Translations under genes and position numbers: made by a program | Notes under the pieces: model-generated | Told to the model about the DNA's origin: nothing | Databases searched by the model: none | What the model saw: only the letters and a program-made list of their open reading frames with translations | Source of the DNA: Halomonas elongata DSM 2581 | GTDB lineage: Bacteria; Pseudomonadota; Gammaproteobacteria; Pseudomonadales; Halomonadaceae | Direction of reading: 5' to 3' | DNA length: 64,000 nucleotides | Assembly: GCF_000196875.2 (NCBI RefSeq) | Contig: NC_014532.2 | Span: 2,790,001 to 2,854,000 of the forward strand | Shown here: positions 32,958-43,822 of the stretch, one piece after another | How the letters are laid out: every line of letters begins with the position of its first letter | Position numbering within the stretch: position 1 is the first letter of the stretch

Positions 32958-34064
32958 ATGGACCCGCCTGTCTTGAGCCAGTCATCCACACCGGCCAATC
33001 GCATCATCACGCTCAATCTCGAGCCCAACGACCCGCGCCGCCTGGCCAACCTCTGCGGGCAACGCGACGAGCACCTCAAGCTGATCGAGGCGCGGCTCGG
33101 CATCACGCTGCGCAATCGCGGCAACACCTTCCAGCTGGCCGGCCCGGGAAATCGGGTCAAGGCCGCGTCCAATGTCGTCGAACACCTCTATCGCGAAACC
33201 GAGGCCAGTGATCTGACCCCGGACACCGTTCACCTGTTCCTGCAGGAATCGGGACTCGAGGCGCTGGAAGAAGAGGAAGAAGCGCAGGGCGGCGAGGACG
33301 AGGGACTGATCCGCACGCCCAAGTCTCTGATCAAGCCGCGCGGTTTCAACCAGCAGGGCTACGTCTCGAGCATCCGGGCCCATGACATCAACTTCGGCAT
33401 CGGCCCGGCCGGCACCGGCAAGACCTACCTGGCCGTCGCCGCCGCCGTGGAAGCGCTCAACCAGCAGGAAGTGCGTCGCATCCTGCTGGTACGCCCGGCC
33501 GTCGAGGCCGGCGAGAAGCTCGGCTTTCTGCCCGGCGACCTGGCCCAGAAGATCGACCCCTACCTGCGCCCGCTCTACGACGCCCTCTACGAGATGATCG
33601 GCTTCGAACAGGTGGCCAAGCTCATCGAGCGCCAGATCATCGAGATCGCGCCGCTGGCCTACATGCGCGGCCGCACGCTCAACAATGCCTTCATCATCCT
33701 CGACGAGAGCCAGAACACCACTCGCGAGCAGATGAAGATGTTCCTGACGCGCATCGGCTTCGGTTCCACGGCAGTGATCACCGGCGACATCACCCAGGTC
33801 GACCTGCCCCGCGGCCAGACCTCGGGACTGATCCAGGTCCTCGATGTACTCAAGGATACCCCCGGTATCGGCGTGACCCACTTCGCCGCCAAGGACGTGG
33901 TACGCCATCCCCTGGTACAACGCATCATCGAGGCCTACGATGTCTTCGAGGCCGAACAGGAAGCCGAGGCCAGGGCCAAGCGGGAAGCCCGCGAGCAGGA
34001 ACGCGAGGCACAGCGCCAACAGCGACAGGAGCGCCGTGACGACGGCGGCACCGGAAACTCATGA
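32958..34064 (+). CDS. ybeZ: PhoH-like ATPase YbeZ
   Basis: A P-loop ATPase of the PhoH family that acts with YbeY in RNA metabolism. It has 368 residues. The N-terminal KH-like part (about 20-90) is followed by an acidic stretch (EEEEE near 105). The PhoH domain has Walker A GPAGTGKT (about 149-156), Walker [10 protein letters not shown] and [12 protein letters not shown]. The C-terminal tail is highly charged (E/R/Q). It heads the ybeZ-ybeY-ybeX-lnt operon and overlaps ybeY by four bases. Confidence 0.94.
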   Translation: MDPPVLSQSSTPANRIITLNLEPNDPRRLANLCGQRDEHLKLIEARLGITLRNRGNTFQLAGPGNRVKAASNVVEHLYRETEASDLTPDTVHLFLQESGLEALEEEEEAQGGEDEGLIRTPKSLIKPRGFNQQGYVSSIRAHDINFGIGPAGTGKTYLAVAAAVEALNQQEVRRILLVRPAVEAGEKLGFLPGDLAQKIDPYLRPLYDALYEMIGFEQVAKLIERQIIEIAPLAYMRGRTLNNAFIILDESQNTTREQMKMFLTRIGFGSTAVITGDITQVDLPRGQTSGLIQVLDVLKDTPGIGVTHFAAKDVVRHPLVQRIIEAYDVFEAEQEAEARAKREAREQEREAQRQQRQERRDDGGTGNS

Positions 34065-34576
34065 GCTGCTCACCGGATATCGATCGCCAGGTCGCCCTGG
34101 AAGTCGAGGATCTGCCACGACAGGCGGACCTCGAGGCCTGGGTGACCGGCGTGCTGTCTCGTCACCCCGACGAGACGCGTCACGAGCTGACGATCCGCTT
34201 CGTCGATGCCGAGGAAAGCCGGCACCTGAATCGCGACTATCGCGATCGCGACCGCCCGACCAATGTGCTCTCCTTCCCCTTCGAGAGCCCGCCGACGGTC
34301 GCCCTTCCCTTGCTCGGCGATCTGGTGATCTGCCATCCGGTGGTCGTCGACGAGGCCGAGACGCAGCACAAGTCCCTGCTCGATCACTATGCCCATATGG
34401 TCGTGCATGGCACGCTGCACCTTCTGGGCTACGATCATATCGAGGACGATGAGGCAGAGGTCATGGAAGCCCTCGAACGCGAGATTCTCGCCGAACTGGG
34501 CATCGCCGATCCCTACGCAACCTCTAGCCCTCCCCCGCGTGACATCGATACCGAGGACGAGAGAGCCGACGCATGA
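34061..34576 (+). CDS. ybeY: Endoribonuclease YbeY
   Basis: Zn-dependent RNase needed for 16S rRNA 3'-end maturation and 70S quality control. It has 171 residues. The metal triad is His116, His120 and His126 in [31 protein letters not shown] is the conserved substrate region. Translational coupling is likely: ATGA overlaps with ybeZ upstream and ybeX downstream. Confidence 0.96.
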   Translation: MSCSPDIDRQVALEVEDLPRQADLEAWVTGVLSRHPDETRHELTIRFVDAEESRHLNRDYRDRDRPTNVLSFPFESPPTVALPLLGDLVICHPVVVDEAETQHKSLLDHYAHMVVHGTLHLLGYDHIEDDEAEVMEALEREILAELGIADPYATSSPPPRDIDTEDERADA

Positions 34577-35439
34577 GCGAAGACCGATCGAGTAGCCAGG
34601 GCAACAGGTCCTGGCTCGATAAATTGTTCAGCGCACTTACCAGCGACAGCGACGAACCCAGCTCCCGGGACGAACTCTTGGAGTTCCTCCGCCAGGCAGC
34701 GACCCGGCTCAAGCTCGAGCAGGACGCCATGATGATCATCGAGGGCGCCCTGAACATCAGCGACCAACAGGTTCGCGAAGTGCTCATCCCGCGCTCTCAG
34801 GTCAACGCCATCGACCTCGATCAACCGCTGGAAGAATACCTGCCGGTGATTCTCGAGACCGGCCATTCGCGTTATCCGGTCATCGGCGAGAACCTCGACG
34901 AGGTCAAGGGCATCCTGCTGGTCAAGGACCTGCTGCCATTGCTGCAAGGCAGCCAGGACAACGGCCATGCCTTCCAGCTCGAGGAGGTACTGCGCCCGGC
35001 GATGTTCGTGCCGGAATCCAAACGGCTCAACAGCCTGCTCAAGGAATTTCGCGACACCCACAATCACATGGCCGTGGTGGTGGACGAATACGGCGGCACC
35101 GCCGGCATCGTGACCATCGAGGACATCCTCGAGGAAATCGTCGGCGACATCGAGGACGAACACGACACCGACGAGGAAGCGGACATCCGCGACCTGGGCG
35201 ACGGCCGCTTCGCCATCCGCGCCCTGACGCCCATCGAGGAGTTCAACGAACACTTCGGCACGCGGCTTTCCGACGAGGAATTCGACACCCTGGGCGGCCT
35301 GATCATGCAGCGTTTCGGCCACCTGCCTGGACGCGGCGAACACACCAGGATCGGCGACTGGCGCTTCACCGTACTCAACGCCGACAATCGTCGCATCCGC
35401 CTGCTGGAAGCCGAGCGGCCTACCGACGACGACCAGTGA
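34573..35439 (+). CDS. ybeX: CBS-domain protein YbeX/CorC
   Basis: Annotated as magnesium/cobalt efflux protein CorC; recent work ties E. coli YbeX to ribosome metabolism and Mg homeostasis. It has 288 residues and is soluble. Two CBS domains (about 65-190) begin at [12 protein letters not shown]; a transporter-associated domain (about 205-285) shows [13 protein letters not shown]. The third gene of the operon, overlapping ybeY by four bases. Confidence 0.93.
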   Translation: MSEDRSSSQGNRSWLDKLFSALTSDSDEPSSRDELLEFLRQAATRLKLEQDAMMIIEGALNISDQQVREVLIPRSQVNAIDLDQPLEEYLPVILETGHSRYPVIGENLDEVKGILLVKDLLPLLQGSQDNGHAFQLEEVLRPAMFVPESKRLNSLLKEFRDTHNHMAVVVDEYGGTAGIVTIEDILEEIVGDIEDEHDTDEEADIRDLGDGRFAIRALTPIEEFNEHFGTRLSDEEFDTLGGLIMQRFGHLPGRGEHTRIGDWRFTVLNADNRRIRLLEAERPTDDDQ

Positions 35440-35467
35440 CGCTCCCGCTCTCCCGAACCTGACGACC

Positions 35468-36985
<1,518 letters not shown>

Positions 36986-37048
36986 AGCATGCTGCCACCA
37001 GACCAACGAGAAGGGTCTTTCTTGAAGCTTGCAGCTCTCCACTTACGG

Positions 37049-37076
37049 CTCCGGGCGCAGTCCGGGGTAGTTTTTT
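37049..37076 (+). terminator. Intrinsic terminator of the ybeZ-lnt operon
   Basis: CTCCGG pairs with CCGGGG around a 7-nt loop, then TAG and six T (37071-37076). The short stem with a strong T-tract fits termination after lnt. It lies among AGCTT-type repeats between lnt and phaC. Confidence 0.5.
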
Positions 37077-37104
37077 CTTAAAACTTAAAGCTTATAGCTT
37101 ACAG

Positions 37105-38943
37105 CTAACTCCCGGCTTCGCCGGGAGCCAGCACCTCGGGAATCGTCATCTTCACGTACCGCCCCGGTGCCGGCTCGAGGATATCGAGCTGGCCTTCGCC
37201 GGGTTGGCGGGCCGGTACCAGCTTGTCGGGATCGGCGTAGCCGTTCTCGGTCATCCAGGCCTGCCAGTGCGGCCACCAGGAGCCTTCATGCGCCTCGGCT
37301 CCCTCGAGCCAGGCTTCATGATCGTCCGGCAGTTCCTCGTTAGTCCAGAAACCGTACTTGTTCTTGTGGGGCGGATTGACGATGCCGGCAATATGCCCGG
37401 ACCCGGCCAGCACGAAGGTGACCGGCCCCTTGGGCAGCAAGGCACCATAATAGGTGCTGTTCCACTTGGCGATATGGTCCTCGCGGGTGGAGACGAAGTA
37501 GCTGGGAACCGAGATCTTGCGCAGGTCGATCTTCACGCCGTCGAGTTCGATGCCACCCGGCTCGACCAGGCGGTTCTCGCGATACAGGTGCCGCAGGTAC
37601 CAGCCGTGGGTGCCCGCCGGCAGGTTGGTGCCGTCGGTGTTCCAGTACAGCAGGTCGAAGGGAGCCGGCGCGTCGCCTTTCAGATAGTTGTTGATGTAGA
37701 ACGACCAGAACAGATCGTTCTCGCGCAGCAGGTTGAAGGAATAGGCCATGACTCGGCCATCCAGATAGCCGTCCTGCTCGAGTTTTTCTTCTATGCCCCT
37801 GAGCACCGGCTCGGCAAGGAAGACGCCCAGCTCGCCGGGATCGCGGAAGTCCTGCAGAGTCGCCATGTAGGTGACCGAGCGCACCTTGCGGCCGCGCCGG
37901 GTGCTGGTCAGGTAGGCCACTGTCGAGGCCGTCAGAGTCCCGCCGACACAGTAGCTCAGCAGGTTGACCGACTTTTCGCCCACGGCCTGCTCGATGGCTT
38001 CCATGGCCGCAATGGGCCCCATCTGCATGTAATCGGCCCAGGTCAGATCACGCTGCTCGGGACCGGGATTGCGCCAGGAGATCAGGAAGACGCTGTGGCC
38101 CTGATCCACCAGCCACTTGACCAGCGAGTTCTCCTGACGAAGGTCGAGCACGTAATACTTGTTGATCCAGGGCGGCACCACCAGCAACGGCGTCTTGAAG
38201 ACCTTCTCGGTGCTGGGAGTGTACTGGATCAGCTGCATCAGCTCGTTCTCGAAGATCACTGCTCCAGGGGTGACGGCGATGTTCTCGCCGACCTCGAAGG
38301 CCTCGCGGTCCGTCATGGTGACATTGAGCCCCTCGACGGAATTGGCGAGATCCTCGCGCAACCGGGCCAGGCCATCCACCAGATTCTGGCCTCGCGTTTC
38401 CAGGGTACGCCGCATCACTTCGGGGTTGGTGGTGACGAAGTTGGTCGGCGACATGGCATTGACCAGTTGCCGCGCGTAGAAGGCGAGGTTGCGTCGATGG
38501 TCGTCCGACAGTCCCTCGAGGCTGTCCACCAGGGACTCGACGCGACGTGCGAACAGCAGGTACTGCTGCATGATCGACATGTAGAAGGGATCGCTGTGCC
38601 AGGCCTCGTCCTGGAAACGCCGATCCCCCTTGCCGGGCGTGACCAGCGGTGCCACCGACTCACCGGACAATGCCTTGAGCCCGTTCTGCCAAAGCTGGTA
38701 TTGATCCTCCATCAAGCGTGCCTGGGTCTGCCACAGCAGGGAAGGATCGCGATTCAGCGCCTCGGCGCCGGCCCGAAAGCTGTCGTGCATGTCGGCATAG
38801 ACGGACTCGGCGGCGGTATCGGGCACCAGGCGCGGCAGTACGTCCTCGATCAAGGCGCGATATTGCTCGCCGATCAGCCTGGCCTGCTCGCCCCACGCCT
38901 CGAGCTCCTCCTGTGACGGTGCATGATTCCCTGGCTGCATCAC
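37105..38943 (-). CDS. phaC: Class I polyhydroxyalkanoate synthase PhaC
   Basis: Polymerises 3-hydroxyacyl-CoA into PHA storage granules in the cytoplasm. It has 612 residues, class I size. The lipase-like box contains the nucleophile Cys332 (LLSYCVGGT); Asp489 (REDHIAKW) and His517 (GHIAGIVNPP) complete the triad with the spacing known from Cupriavidus. The N-terminal domain is longer and more acidic than in Cupriavidus, as in halophiles. A GC stem (37108-37126) covers the last codons. phaA and phaB are not adjacent. The gene follows the phasin by 79 bp. Confidence 0.95.
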   Translation of the reverse strand: MMQPGNHAPSQEELEAWGEQARLIGEQYRALIEDVLPRLVPDTAAESVYADMHDSFRAGAEALNRDPSLLWQTQARLMEDQYQLWQNGLKALSGESVAPLVTPGKGDRRFQDEAWHSDPFYMSIMQQYLLFARRVESLVDSLEGLSDDHRRNLAFYARQLVNAMSPTNFVTTNPEVMRRTLETRGQNLVDGLARLREDLANSVEGLNVTMTDREAFEVGENIAVTPGAVIFENELMQLIQYTPSTEKVFKTPLLVVPPWINKYYVLDLRQENSLVKWLVDQGHSVFLISWRNPGPEQRDLTWADYMQMGPIAAMEAIEQAVGEKSVNLLSYCVGGTLTASTVAYLTSTRRGRKVRSVTYMATLQDFRDPGELGVFLAEPVLRGIEEKLEQDGYLDGRVMAYSFNLLRENDLFWSFYINNYLKGDAPAPFDLLYWNTDGTNLPAGTHGWYLRHLYRENRLVEPGGIELDGVKIDLRKISVPSYFVSTREDHIAKWNSTYYGALLPKGPVTFVLAGSGHIAGIVNPPHKNKYGFWTNEELPDDHEAWLEGAEAHEGSWWPHWQAWMTENGYADPDKLVPARQPGEGQLDILEPAPGRYVKMTIPEVLAPGEAGS

Positions 38944-39022
38944 TCCCTCCCATGACCTCGACGCACGGTCGCCGCCCGCTCGTCACGAGCCGACAGCGAC
39001 CCGGGTGTTACATGGAGAACGC

Positions 39023-39475
39023 TCAGCTACGCTTGCGCGCCGCCTGGCTGGTGGCCTTGGCCGGCCCTTCAGGCTCTTTGGCCGGTCCTTCAGACTCCTT
39101 GGTCGGCTCGGGCTCGGCGGCGGACGCCGCCTGCTCGGCCATCGCCTGGCCGGACTCGCCATAAAGCGCCTCCAGCTCGCTCTTGAAGCGCAGGCTCATC
39201 TCGCTCATGGCCCGGGCATCCTCGAGCATCTGGTTGGACAGCTCGGTCATCATCTCGACCTGCCGGGTGCCAAAATCGCGAACCCCTTCGACATCGCTGA
39301 TATCGGTGGCATCCCGCAGGCGCGAGGTGCCCATCTGGCTGTAACGCTTCATGGCCTCCAGCTGGTACTGGGTCACACGTTCCATGTTGTCCAGCATCAA
39401 GGCATTGAACTTGCGCATCGGCGTGAAGAATTCCCGCGCCTGCTCGTTGAACGCATCGATCATCTTGTCCTGCAT
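39023..39475 (-). CDS. phaP: Phasin family protein
   Basis: An amphipathic PHA granule-coat protein of 150 residues. The helical core (about 1-110), with FFTPMRKFNALMLDN and an MTELSNQMLED-like heptad pattern, is typical of phasins. The tail (about 115-150) is rich in Ala, Pro, Glu and Lys and ends in RKRS, like PHA-linked proteins with AAKPA-type tails. The start is ATG 39473-39475, with GAGGAGG upstream. It precedes phaC and has its own promoter candidate. Confidence 0.9.
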   Translation of the reverse strand: MQDKMIDAFNEQAREFFTPMRKFNALMLDNMERVTQYQLEAMKRYSQMGTSRLRDATDISDVEGVRDFGTRQVEMMTELSNQMLEDARAMSEMSLRFKSELEALYGESGQAMAEQAASAAEPEPTKESEGPAKEPEGPAKATSQAARKRS

Positions 39476-39510
39476 GGCCTGATCCTCCTCGAGGAATGCG
39501 GATAACACTC

Positions 39511-39524
39511 GTGCTGCACTGCAC
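39511..39524 (-). promoter_or_regulatory. PhaR-like dyad at phasin promoter
   Basis: GTGCTGCACTGCAC contains CTGC-N3-GCA, close to the CTGC-N3/4-GCAG sites bound by PhaR repressors in Paracoccus. It sits just downstream of the candidate -10, where a repressor would block initiation. phaR is not in this window. Confidence 0.4.
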
Positions 39525-39526
39525 AA

Positions 39527-39555
39527 AGACTAGTCTGGCACGCCGACCGTTGCAA
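39527..39555 (-). promoter_or_regulatory. Candidate phasin promoter
   Basis: On the minus strand: TTGCAA (39550-39555), 17 bp, TAGTCT (39527-39532). Spacing is ideal; the element match is moderate. It lies 50 nt before the phasin ATG. Confidence 0.45.
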
Positions 39556-39591
39556 GATAATGACGATACGCTCCAACCAGAGAGCAGCGAC

Positions 39592-39957
39592 TCAGCTCTT
39601 GCGCCGGCTGCGAGACTGGGCGCTGGCCGAGGAGGCCTTGCCGGCGCCTTGCCCGGACGCCCCGGAGGGCGGCTCATCCGGATCGTTTTCCTGGCTCCGG
39701 GTGGCCCCGGACGCAGCACGGCTCAGCATATCCATCATCATCTGCTGATAGTTGCCGAAGTTGGCCATGCCCTGCTGGAAGAGCGGTTGCTGGAGGAAGG
39801 GCTGCATCAGGCTCATGGGGTCATAGCCCTCGACACCGGATTCCATCTGCTTCTGGATGCGCTCCAGCAAATCCTGCTGAAAGGCTTCCACATCGGGCAG
39901 TCCGAGTGCCCGGCGGAATTCATCTGGCGTCAAATCGAACTCGACGTTGATCTTCAT
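39592..39957 (-). CDS. Small PHA-cluster protein, DUF6489-like
   Basis: A 121-residue protein without signal peptide or membrane helix. The N-terminus MKINVEFDLTPDEFRRALGL followed by DVEAFQQDLLERIQKQM, and a Met/Gln-rich middle, match the small DUF6489-type proteins found beside PHA genes. The C-terminal third is Ser/Ala/Gly/Lys-rich and ends in SRRKS, paralleling the phasin tail. Inference: it attaches to or organises PHA granules. It lies 116 bp upstream of the phasin gene in the same orientation. Confidence 0.7.
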   Translation of the reverse strand: MKINVEFDLTPDEFRRALGLPDVEAFQQDLLERIQKQMESGVEGYDPMSLMQPFLQQPLFQQGMANFGNYQQMMMDMLSRAASGATRSQENDPDEPPSGASGQGAGKASSASAQSRSRRKS

Positions 39958-40045
39958 GGGGGCGCCTCACCTGGCCGAAGTGAATGAGATGATACGCCCC
40001 AAGTGTAGCAGTCCGACCGTTGAGGACGGTTCGCTCAGGCCGTTT

Positions 40046-41131
40046 TCAGGACAGTCTTGGCGTCGATACCTCAACGTCCTGATTCTGGCCTCGATGCCGC
40101 AGCAGATGATCCATCAGGGTCAGCGCCATCATCGCCTCGGCGATGGGCGTGGCGCGAATGCCGACACAGGGATCATGACGCCCGCGGGTGACGACCTCCA
40201 CCGGTGCGCCAGCGACGTCAATCGAGCGCCCCGGGATGGTGATGCTGGAGGTCGGCTTGAGCGCCAGATGTGCAATGATCGTCTGGCCGCTGGAGATGCC
40301 GCCCAGGACGCCACCGGCATGATTGGACAGAAAGCCCTCGGGCGTCATTTCATCGCGGTGCTCACTGCCCCGCTGGGCCACCGAGGCGAAACCGTCGCCG
40401 ATCTCCACGCCCTTCACGGCGTTGATGCTCATCAGGCCATGCGCCAGCTCGGCGTCGAGGCGATCGAAGACCGGCTCGCCAAGGCCAGGCGGCACGCCCT
40501 CGGCGACCACCGAAATGCGCGCGCCCACCGAGTCCTGATCGCGCCGCAGCTGATCCATGAAGGCTTCGAGCTCGGGCACTTTTTCCGGGTCGGGACAGAA
40601 GAAGGGATTGTCGTCCACCGCCGCCCAGTCGCGAAACTCGATGGCAATGGGCCCGAGCTGGCTCATGTAGCCACGCACCCGGATGCCCTGACTGGCCAGA
40701 TACTGCTTGGCAATGGCGCCGGCGGCCACCCGCATGGCGGTTTCGCGGGCACTGGAGCGACCGCCGCCCCGATAGTCGCGAATCCCGTACTTGTGGTGAT
40801 AGGTGTAGTCGGCGTGGGCCGGGCGAAACTGGTCCTTGATCCGCGAATAGTCCTTGGAGCGCTGGTCGGTGTTCTCGATCAGCAGCCCGATGGACGTTCC
40901 GGTGGTCACGCCCTCGAAGACGCCGGACAACAACCGCACCCGGTCGGGCTCGCGACGCTGGGTGGTATGCCGCGAGGAGCCCGGTCGACGCCGGTCCAGA
41001 TCACGTTGCAGGGTTTCCTCGTCGATCGGCACGCCCGGCGGACAGCCATCGACGATGGCGCCGAGCGCCGGGCCATGGCTCTCGCCGAAGGTGGTGACGG
41101 TGAACAGCTTGCCGAAGGTGTTGCCGGACAT
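40046..41131 (-). CDS. aroC: Chorismate synthase
   Basis: Last shikimate-pathway enzyme, making chorismate from EPSP with reduced FMN; it feeds TrpE/TrpG of this window. It has 361 residues. [18 protein letters not shown] at the start and [18 protein letters not shown] [24 protein letters not shown] and [10 protein letters not shown] are family signatures. It begins 20 bp after prmB; the prmB-aroC order is as in E. coli. Confidence 0.97.
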   Translation of the reverse strand: MSGNTFGKLFTVTTFGESHGPALGAIVDGCPPGVPIDEETLQRDLDRRRPGSSRHTTQRREPDRVRLLSGVFEGVTTGTSIGLLIENTDQRSKDYSRIKDQFRPAHADYTYHHKYGIRDYRGGGRSSARETAMRVAAGAIAKQYLASQGIRVRGYMSQLGPIAIEFRDWAAVDDNPFFCPDPEKVPELEAFMDQLRRDQDSVGARISVVAEGVPPGLGEPVFDRLDAELAHGLMSINAVKGVEIGDGFASVAQRGSEHRDEMTPEGFLSNHAGGVLGGISSGQTIIAHLALKPTSSITIPGRSIDVAGAPVEVVTRGRHDPCVGIRATPIAEAMMALTLMDHLLRHRGQNQDVEVSTPRLS

Positions 41132-41151
41132 GGGCGTTCCTCAATGACGAA

Positions 41152-42108
41152 TCAGGCGAAGGACGCCGCATGGGCGTCGAGTTCCGCGGCGGTCAGCGCG
41201 AACACGCCCTGACCGCCGCGCTCGAATTCCAGCCACATGAAGGGAACCTCGGGGAAGGCGGCCTCCAGGTGACGATCAGAGTTGCCGACCTCGACGATCA
41301 ACACGCCGTCGTCGGTCAGGTGCTCGCGGGCCTCGCGCAGGATACGACGCACGATGTCCAGGCCATCGGCCCCGGCGCCCAGCGCCAGTCCCGGCTCGTG
41401 ACGGAACTCGGCGGGCATGGTGGCCAGATCCCGGGCATCGACATAGGGCGGGTTGGAGACGATCAACTCATAGCGCCGCCCCTCGAGGCCGTCGAAGAGG
41501 TCCGAGGCGACGGCTCGCACGCGATCGCCGACATCGTGGCGCGTGATGTTGAGACGCGACACCTCCAGAGCCTCGGCGCTGACATCGGCCAGGTCGACCT
41601 CGCAGGTGGGCAGGTGCAGGGCGGTGGCGATGCCGATGCAGCCGGAGCCGGCGCACAGGTCCAGCACTCGCGCCGGCGGTTCGACGGGGAACCAGGCGCC
41701 GAAGCCATGCTCGATCAGCTCGGCGATGGGCGAGCGCGGGATCAGCACCCGCTCGTCGACACTGAAGGGCACGCCGGCGAAGAAGGCCTCGCCCAGCAGG
41801 TAGGGCAAGGGACGACGGCTGCCGATTCGCTCCCTGGCGAGCCCGACGATACGGCGGCGCTCCATGGGCAGCAGGCGCGCATCGAGCACGCCGGGATCGA
41901 CGTTCCAGGGCAGGTGCAGGGCACCCAGCGTCAGGGCCACTGCCTCGTCCCAGGCGGAATCGGTACCATGACCATAATGCAGGCCGGCCAGATGGAACTC
42001 GCTGGTGGCCCAGCGCAGGCAGTCACGCAGGGTGATCAGCCCCTCGGCCAACTCGGCGTCGTCGAGGGTCAGGGTGGAAGTCGATGAAGAGCAGACGGAA
42101 TCGGCCAC
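41152..42108 (-). CDS. prmB: 50S ribosomal protein uL3 glutamine methyltransferase PrmB
   Basis: Methylates a glutamine of ribosomal protein L3. It has 318 residues from a GTG at 42106-42108 (MADSVCSSS) with AGGA seven bases upstream. The frame is open further up but that part has no homology. The SAM motif [14 protein letters not shown] and catalytic NPPY in [12 protein letters not shown] are clear, and the mid region [11 protein letters not shown] is typical. It is divergent from the Smr gene and followed by aroC. Confidence 0.94.
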   Translation of the reverse strand: MADSVCSSSTSTLTLDDAELAEGLITLRDCLRWATSEFHLAGLHYGHGTDSAWDEAVALTLGALHLPWNVDPGVLDARLLPMERRRIVGLARERIGSRRPLPYLLGEAFFAGVPFSVDERVLIPRSPIAELIEHGFGAWFPVEPPARVLDLCAGSGCIGIATALHLPTCEVDLADVSAEALEVSRLNITRHDVGDRVRAVASDLFDGLEGRRYELIVSNPPYVDARDLATMPAEFRHEPGLALGAGADGLDIVRRILREAREHLTDDGVLIVEVGNSDRHLEAAFPEVPFMWLEFERGGQGVFALTAAELDAHAASFA

Positions 42109-42172
42109 GGGGCATCCTGTTCGACGTTTGCATGGGAAAGCGGCTGAACCCCGATTGTACCCTCGGCAGCGG

Positions 42173-42200
42173 TTCACAGCCACGTCAGGGCCGGTATACT
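42173..42200 (+). promoter_or_regulatory. Promoter of the Smr-domain gene
   Basis: TTCACA (42173-42178), 16 bp, TATACT (42195-42200): each hexamer has one mismatch to consensus. A start near 42207 gives a short leader of about 25 nt before ATG 42232. Confidence 0.55.
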
Positions 42201-42231
42201 GGCCCCCTTTCAGGAGCATGCGAGTCACGAC

Positions 42232-42798
42232 ATGAGCCGACGCCGCCACCAGCCGGACGCCGATGACGTCAGTGCCTTCCGCCGGGCACTGAGCGAGGCC
42301 GGTGTGCGCCCGCTGCAGCACAACCGCGCCGATCCCGGTCGCCCGCGCCGAGAGGACGAAGCCGCCCGGGCACGACGCGCGGCGGCCGCCGACGCCGGCT
42401 CGGACAACGTCACCGGCCGCACTTCCGACGGCCGCGTCGAGGCAGTCCGGCCTTCGGCGTATCTCGATTTCGCGCTGCCCGACCTGCCCTATCGCACCCG
42501 CAGCCAGCTCAAGCGCGGCCAGATCGCCTGGGAAGCGGGGCTGGATCTGCATGGCTATACCGTCGACGAGGCCCGACTGGAACTCGAGACCTTCCTGCAC
42601 GATGCCGAAGCCGAGCGCGCCCGTTGCGTGCTGGTCGTGCATGGCAAGGCCTGGGGCGCCACCTCCGATTACCCGGTGATCAAGAGCCACGTCAACGCCT
42701 GGCTGCGCGAATGGCCAAGCGTACTGGCCTTCTGCTCGGCCACCGATGCCGATGGCGGCACCGGTGCGGTGTATGTGCTGTTACGGCGGCAGCGTTAG
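42232..42798 (+). CDS. Smr-domain endonuclease-like protein
   Basis: A 188-residue protein with a basic N-terminal half and a C-terminal Smr domain (about 100-188): [11 protein letters not shown] and VVHGKAWG are the catalytic-type motifs, and [10 protein letters not shown] ends it. E. coli SmrB (YfcN), encoded divergently from prmB as here, cuts mRNA between collided ribosomes. The wording of the second motif and the C-terminus is closer to SmrA (YdaL). The family is sure; the subgroup is not. The coding end overlaps the convergent patatin gene by four bases. Confidence 0.87.
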   Translation: MSRRRHQPDADDVSAFRRALSEAGVRPLQHNRADPGRPRREDEAARARRAAAADAGSDNVTGRTSDGRVEAVRPSAYLDFALPDLPYRTRSQLKRGQIAWEAGLDLHGYTVDEARLELETFLHDAEAERARCVLVVHGKAWGATSDYPVIKSHVNAWLREWPSVLAFCSATDADGGTGAVYVLLRRQR

Positions 42799-43814
42799 GT
42801 TTTCCCCCGCATATCGAGTTCACGCTCGCGGCGGTCCAACGCGTCCTTGGCCAGATGCCTCCCCAGGCATATCAGGGCCTCGGCGCGGTGGAACTCGTAG
42901 GCGCCGCAGACCGTCTTGGGAATCTCGACCAGCACGTCCGGCGGATAGCCCGCCAACCGGTAGTTGGCAATCGCGCCCTGGGCGATGTCGAAGGATGCCA
43001 GCATCATGTCGAGGCGCCCCCAGGCATGACGATCGCGTTCCTGCTTGCCCTTTTCGGCGTCGTCCTCGTCACCGCTACCGAGACCATCGAAGAGCCGGCG
43101 CGTGGCGCCCCGCACGCCTTCCATCCAGCCGGTAAAATCGACCGCCCCCGCTCGATCGCGTTCCGCCTCACGAGCCTGTTCCTCGGCGGCCTCCTCGGGC
43201 GGCAGCAGGGATTCCAGTGTCACCGGCCGTGAGGTGTGGGCAGTGGCATTGACCGCCATGAGGAAATCCGCACGCGCGCCCACTGCCGGCATCACCGGCA
43301 AGGGGTTGAGCAGGCCGCCATCCACCAGCACCTGGGCGCCCCGGTAGACTGGCGTGATGACGCCCGGCACCGCGATGGAGGCCCGAATGGCCTGCAACAG
43401 GCTCCCCGACTGGAACCACACTTCGCGTTGGCGAGTCAGGTCGGTGGCCACGGTGGTCACCGGGACCGGCAGGTCCTCGATCAGGGTGTCGCCGACCAGT
43501 TCCTCGAGCTTGCTCATCACCTTGCTGGCCTTCATTGCCCCCATCGGGCTCCAGGTGACATCCACCAGGCGCAGAACATCGAAGTAATCCAGGCGACAGA
43601 CCCAGTCACGATAGGCATCCAGCTCACCCGCCGCGTAAATACCGGCCACCAGAGCGCCCATGGAGCAGCCCGACAGCGCCACGATCTCGTAACCGCGCGC
43701 CTCCAGCTCCTCGATGATCCCGATGTGCGCATAACCCCGCGCACCGCCGCTGCCCAGCGCCAATACCACACGCCGGCCGGTATCCTCGTCGGGAGATCGT
43801 TCGGCCATGGTCAT
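42795..43814 (-). CDS. Patatin-like phospholipase (RssA type)
   Basis: A predicted serine lipid acyl hydrolase of 339 residues. The oxyanion hole GSGGARGY is at about 21-28, the nucleophile Ser51 in GCSMGALV, and Asp165 in VDGGLLNP, forming the patatin dyad. No signal peptide; cytosolic or peripheral. A charged insertion (about 185-255; E, R and D rich) is not part of the core. The substrate is unknown. It lies 8 bp after the alpha/beta-hydrolase gene and probably belongs to the same three-gene unit. Confidence 0.88.
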   Translation of the reverse strand: MTMAERSPDEDTGRRVVLALGSGGARGYAHIGIIEELEARGYEIVALSGCSMGALVAGIYAAGELDAYRDWVCRLDYFDVLRLVDVTWSPMGAMKASKVMSKLEELVGDTLIEDLPVPVTTVATDLTRQREVWFQSGSLLQAIRASIAVPGVITPVYRGAQVLVDGGLLNPLPVMPAVGARADFLMAVNATAHTSRPVTLESLLPPEEAAEEQAREAERDRAGAVDFTGWMEGVRGATRRLFDGLGSGDEDDAEKGKQERDRHAWGRLDMMLASFDIAQGAIANYRLAGYPPDVLVEIPKTVCGAYEFHRAEALICLGRHLAKDALDRRERELDMRGKT

Positions 43815-43822
43815 CTCCTCCC

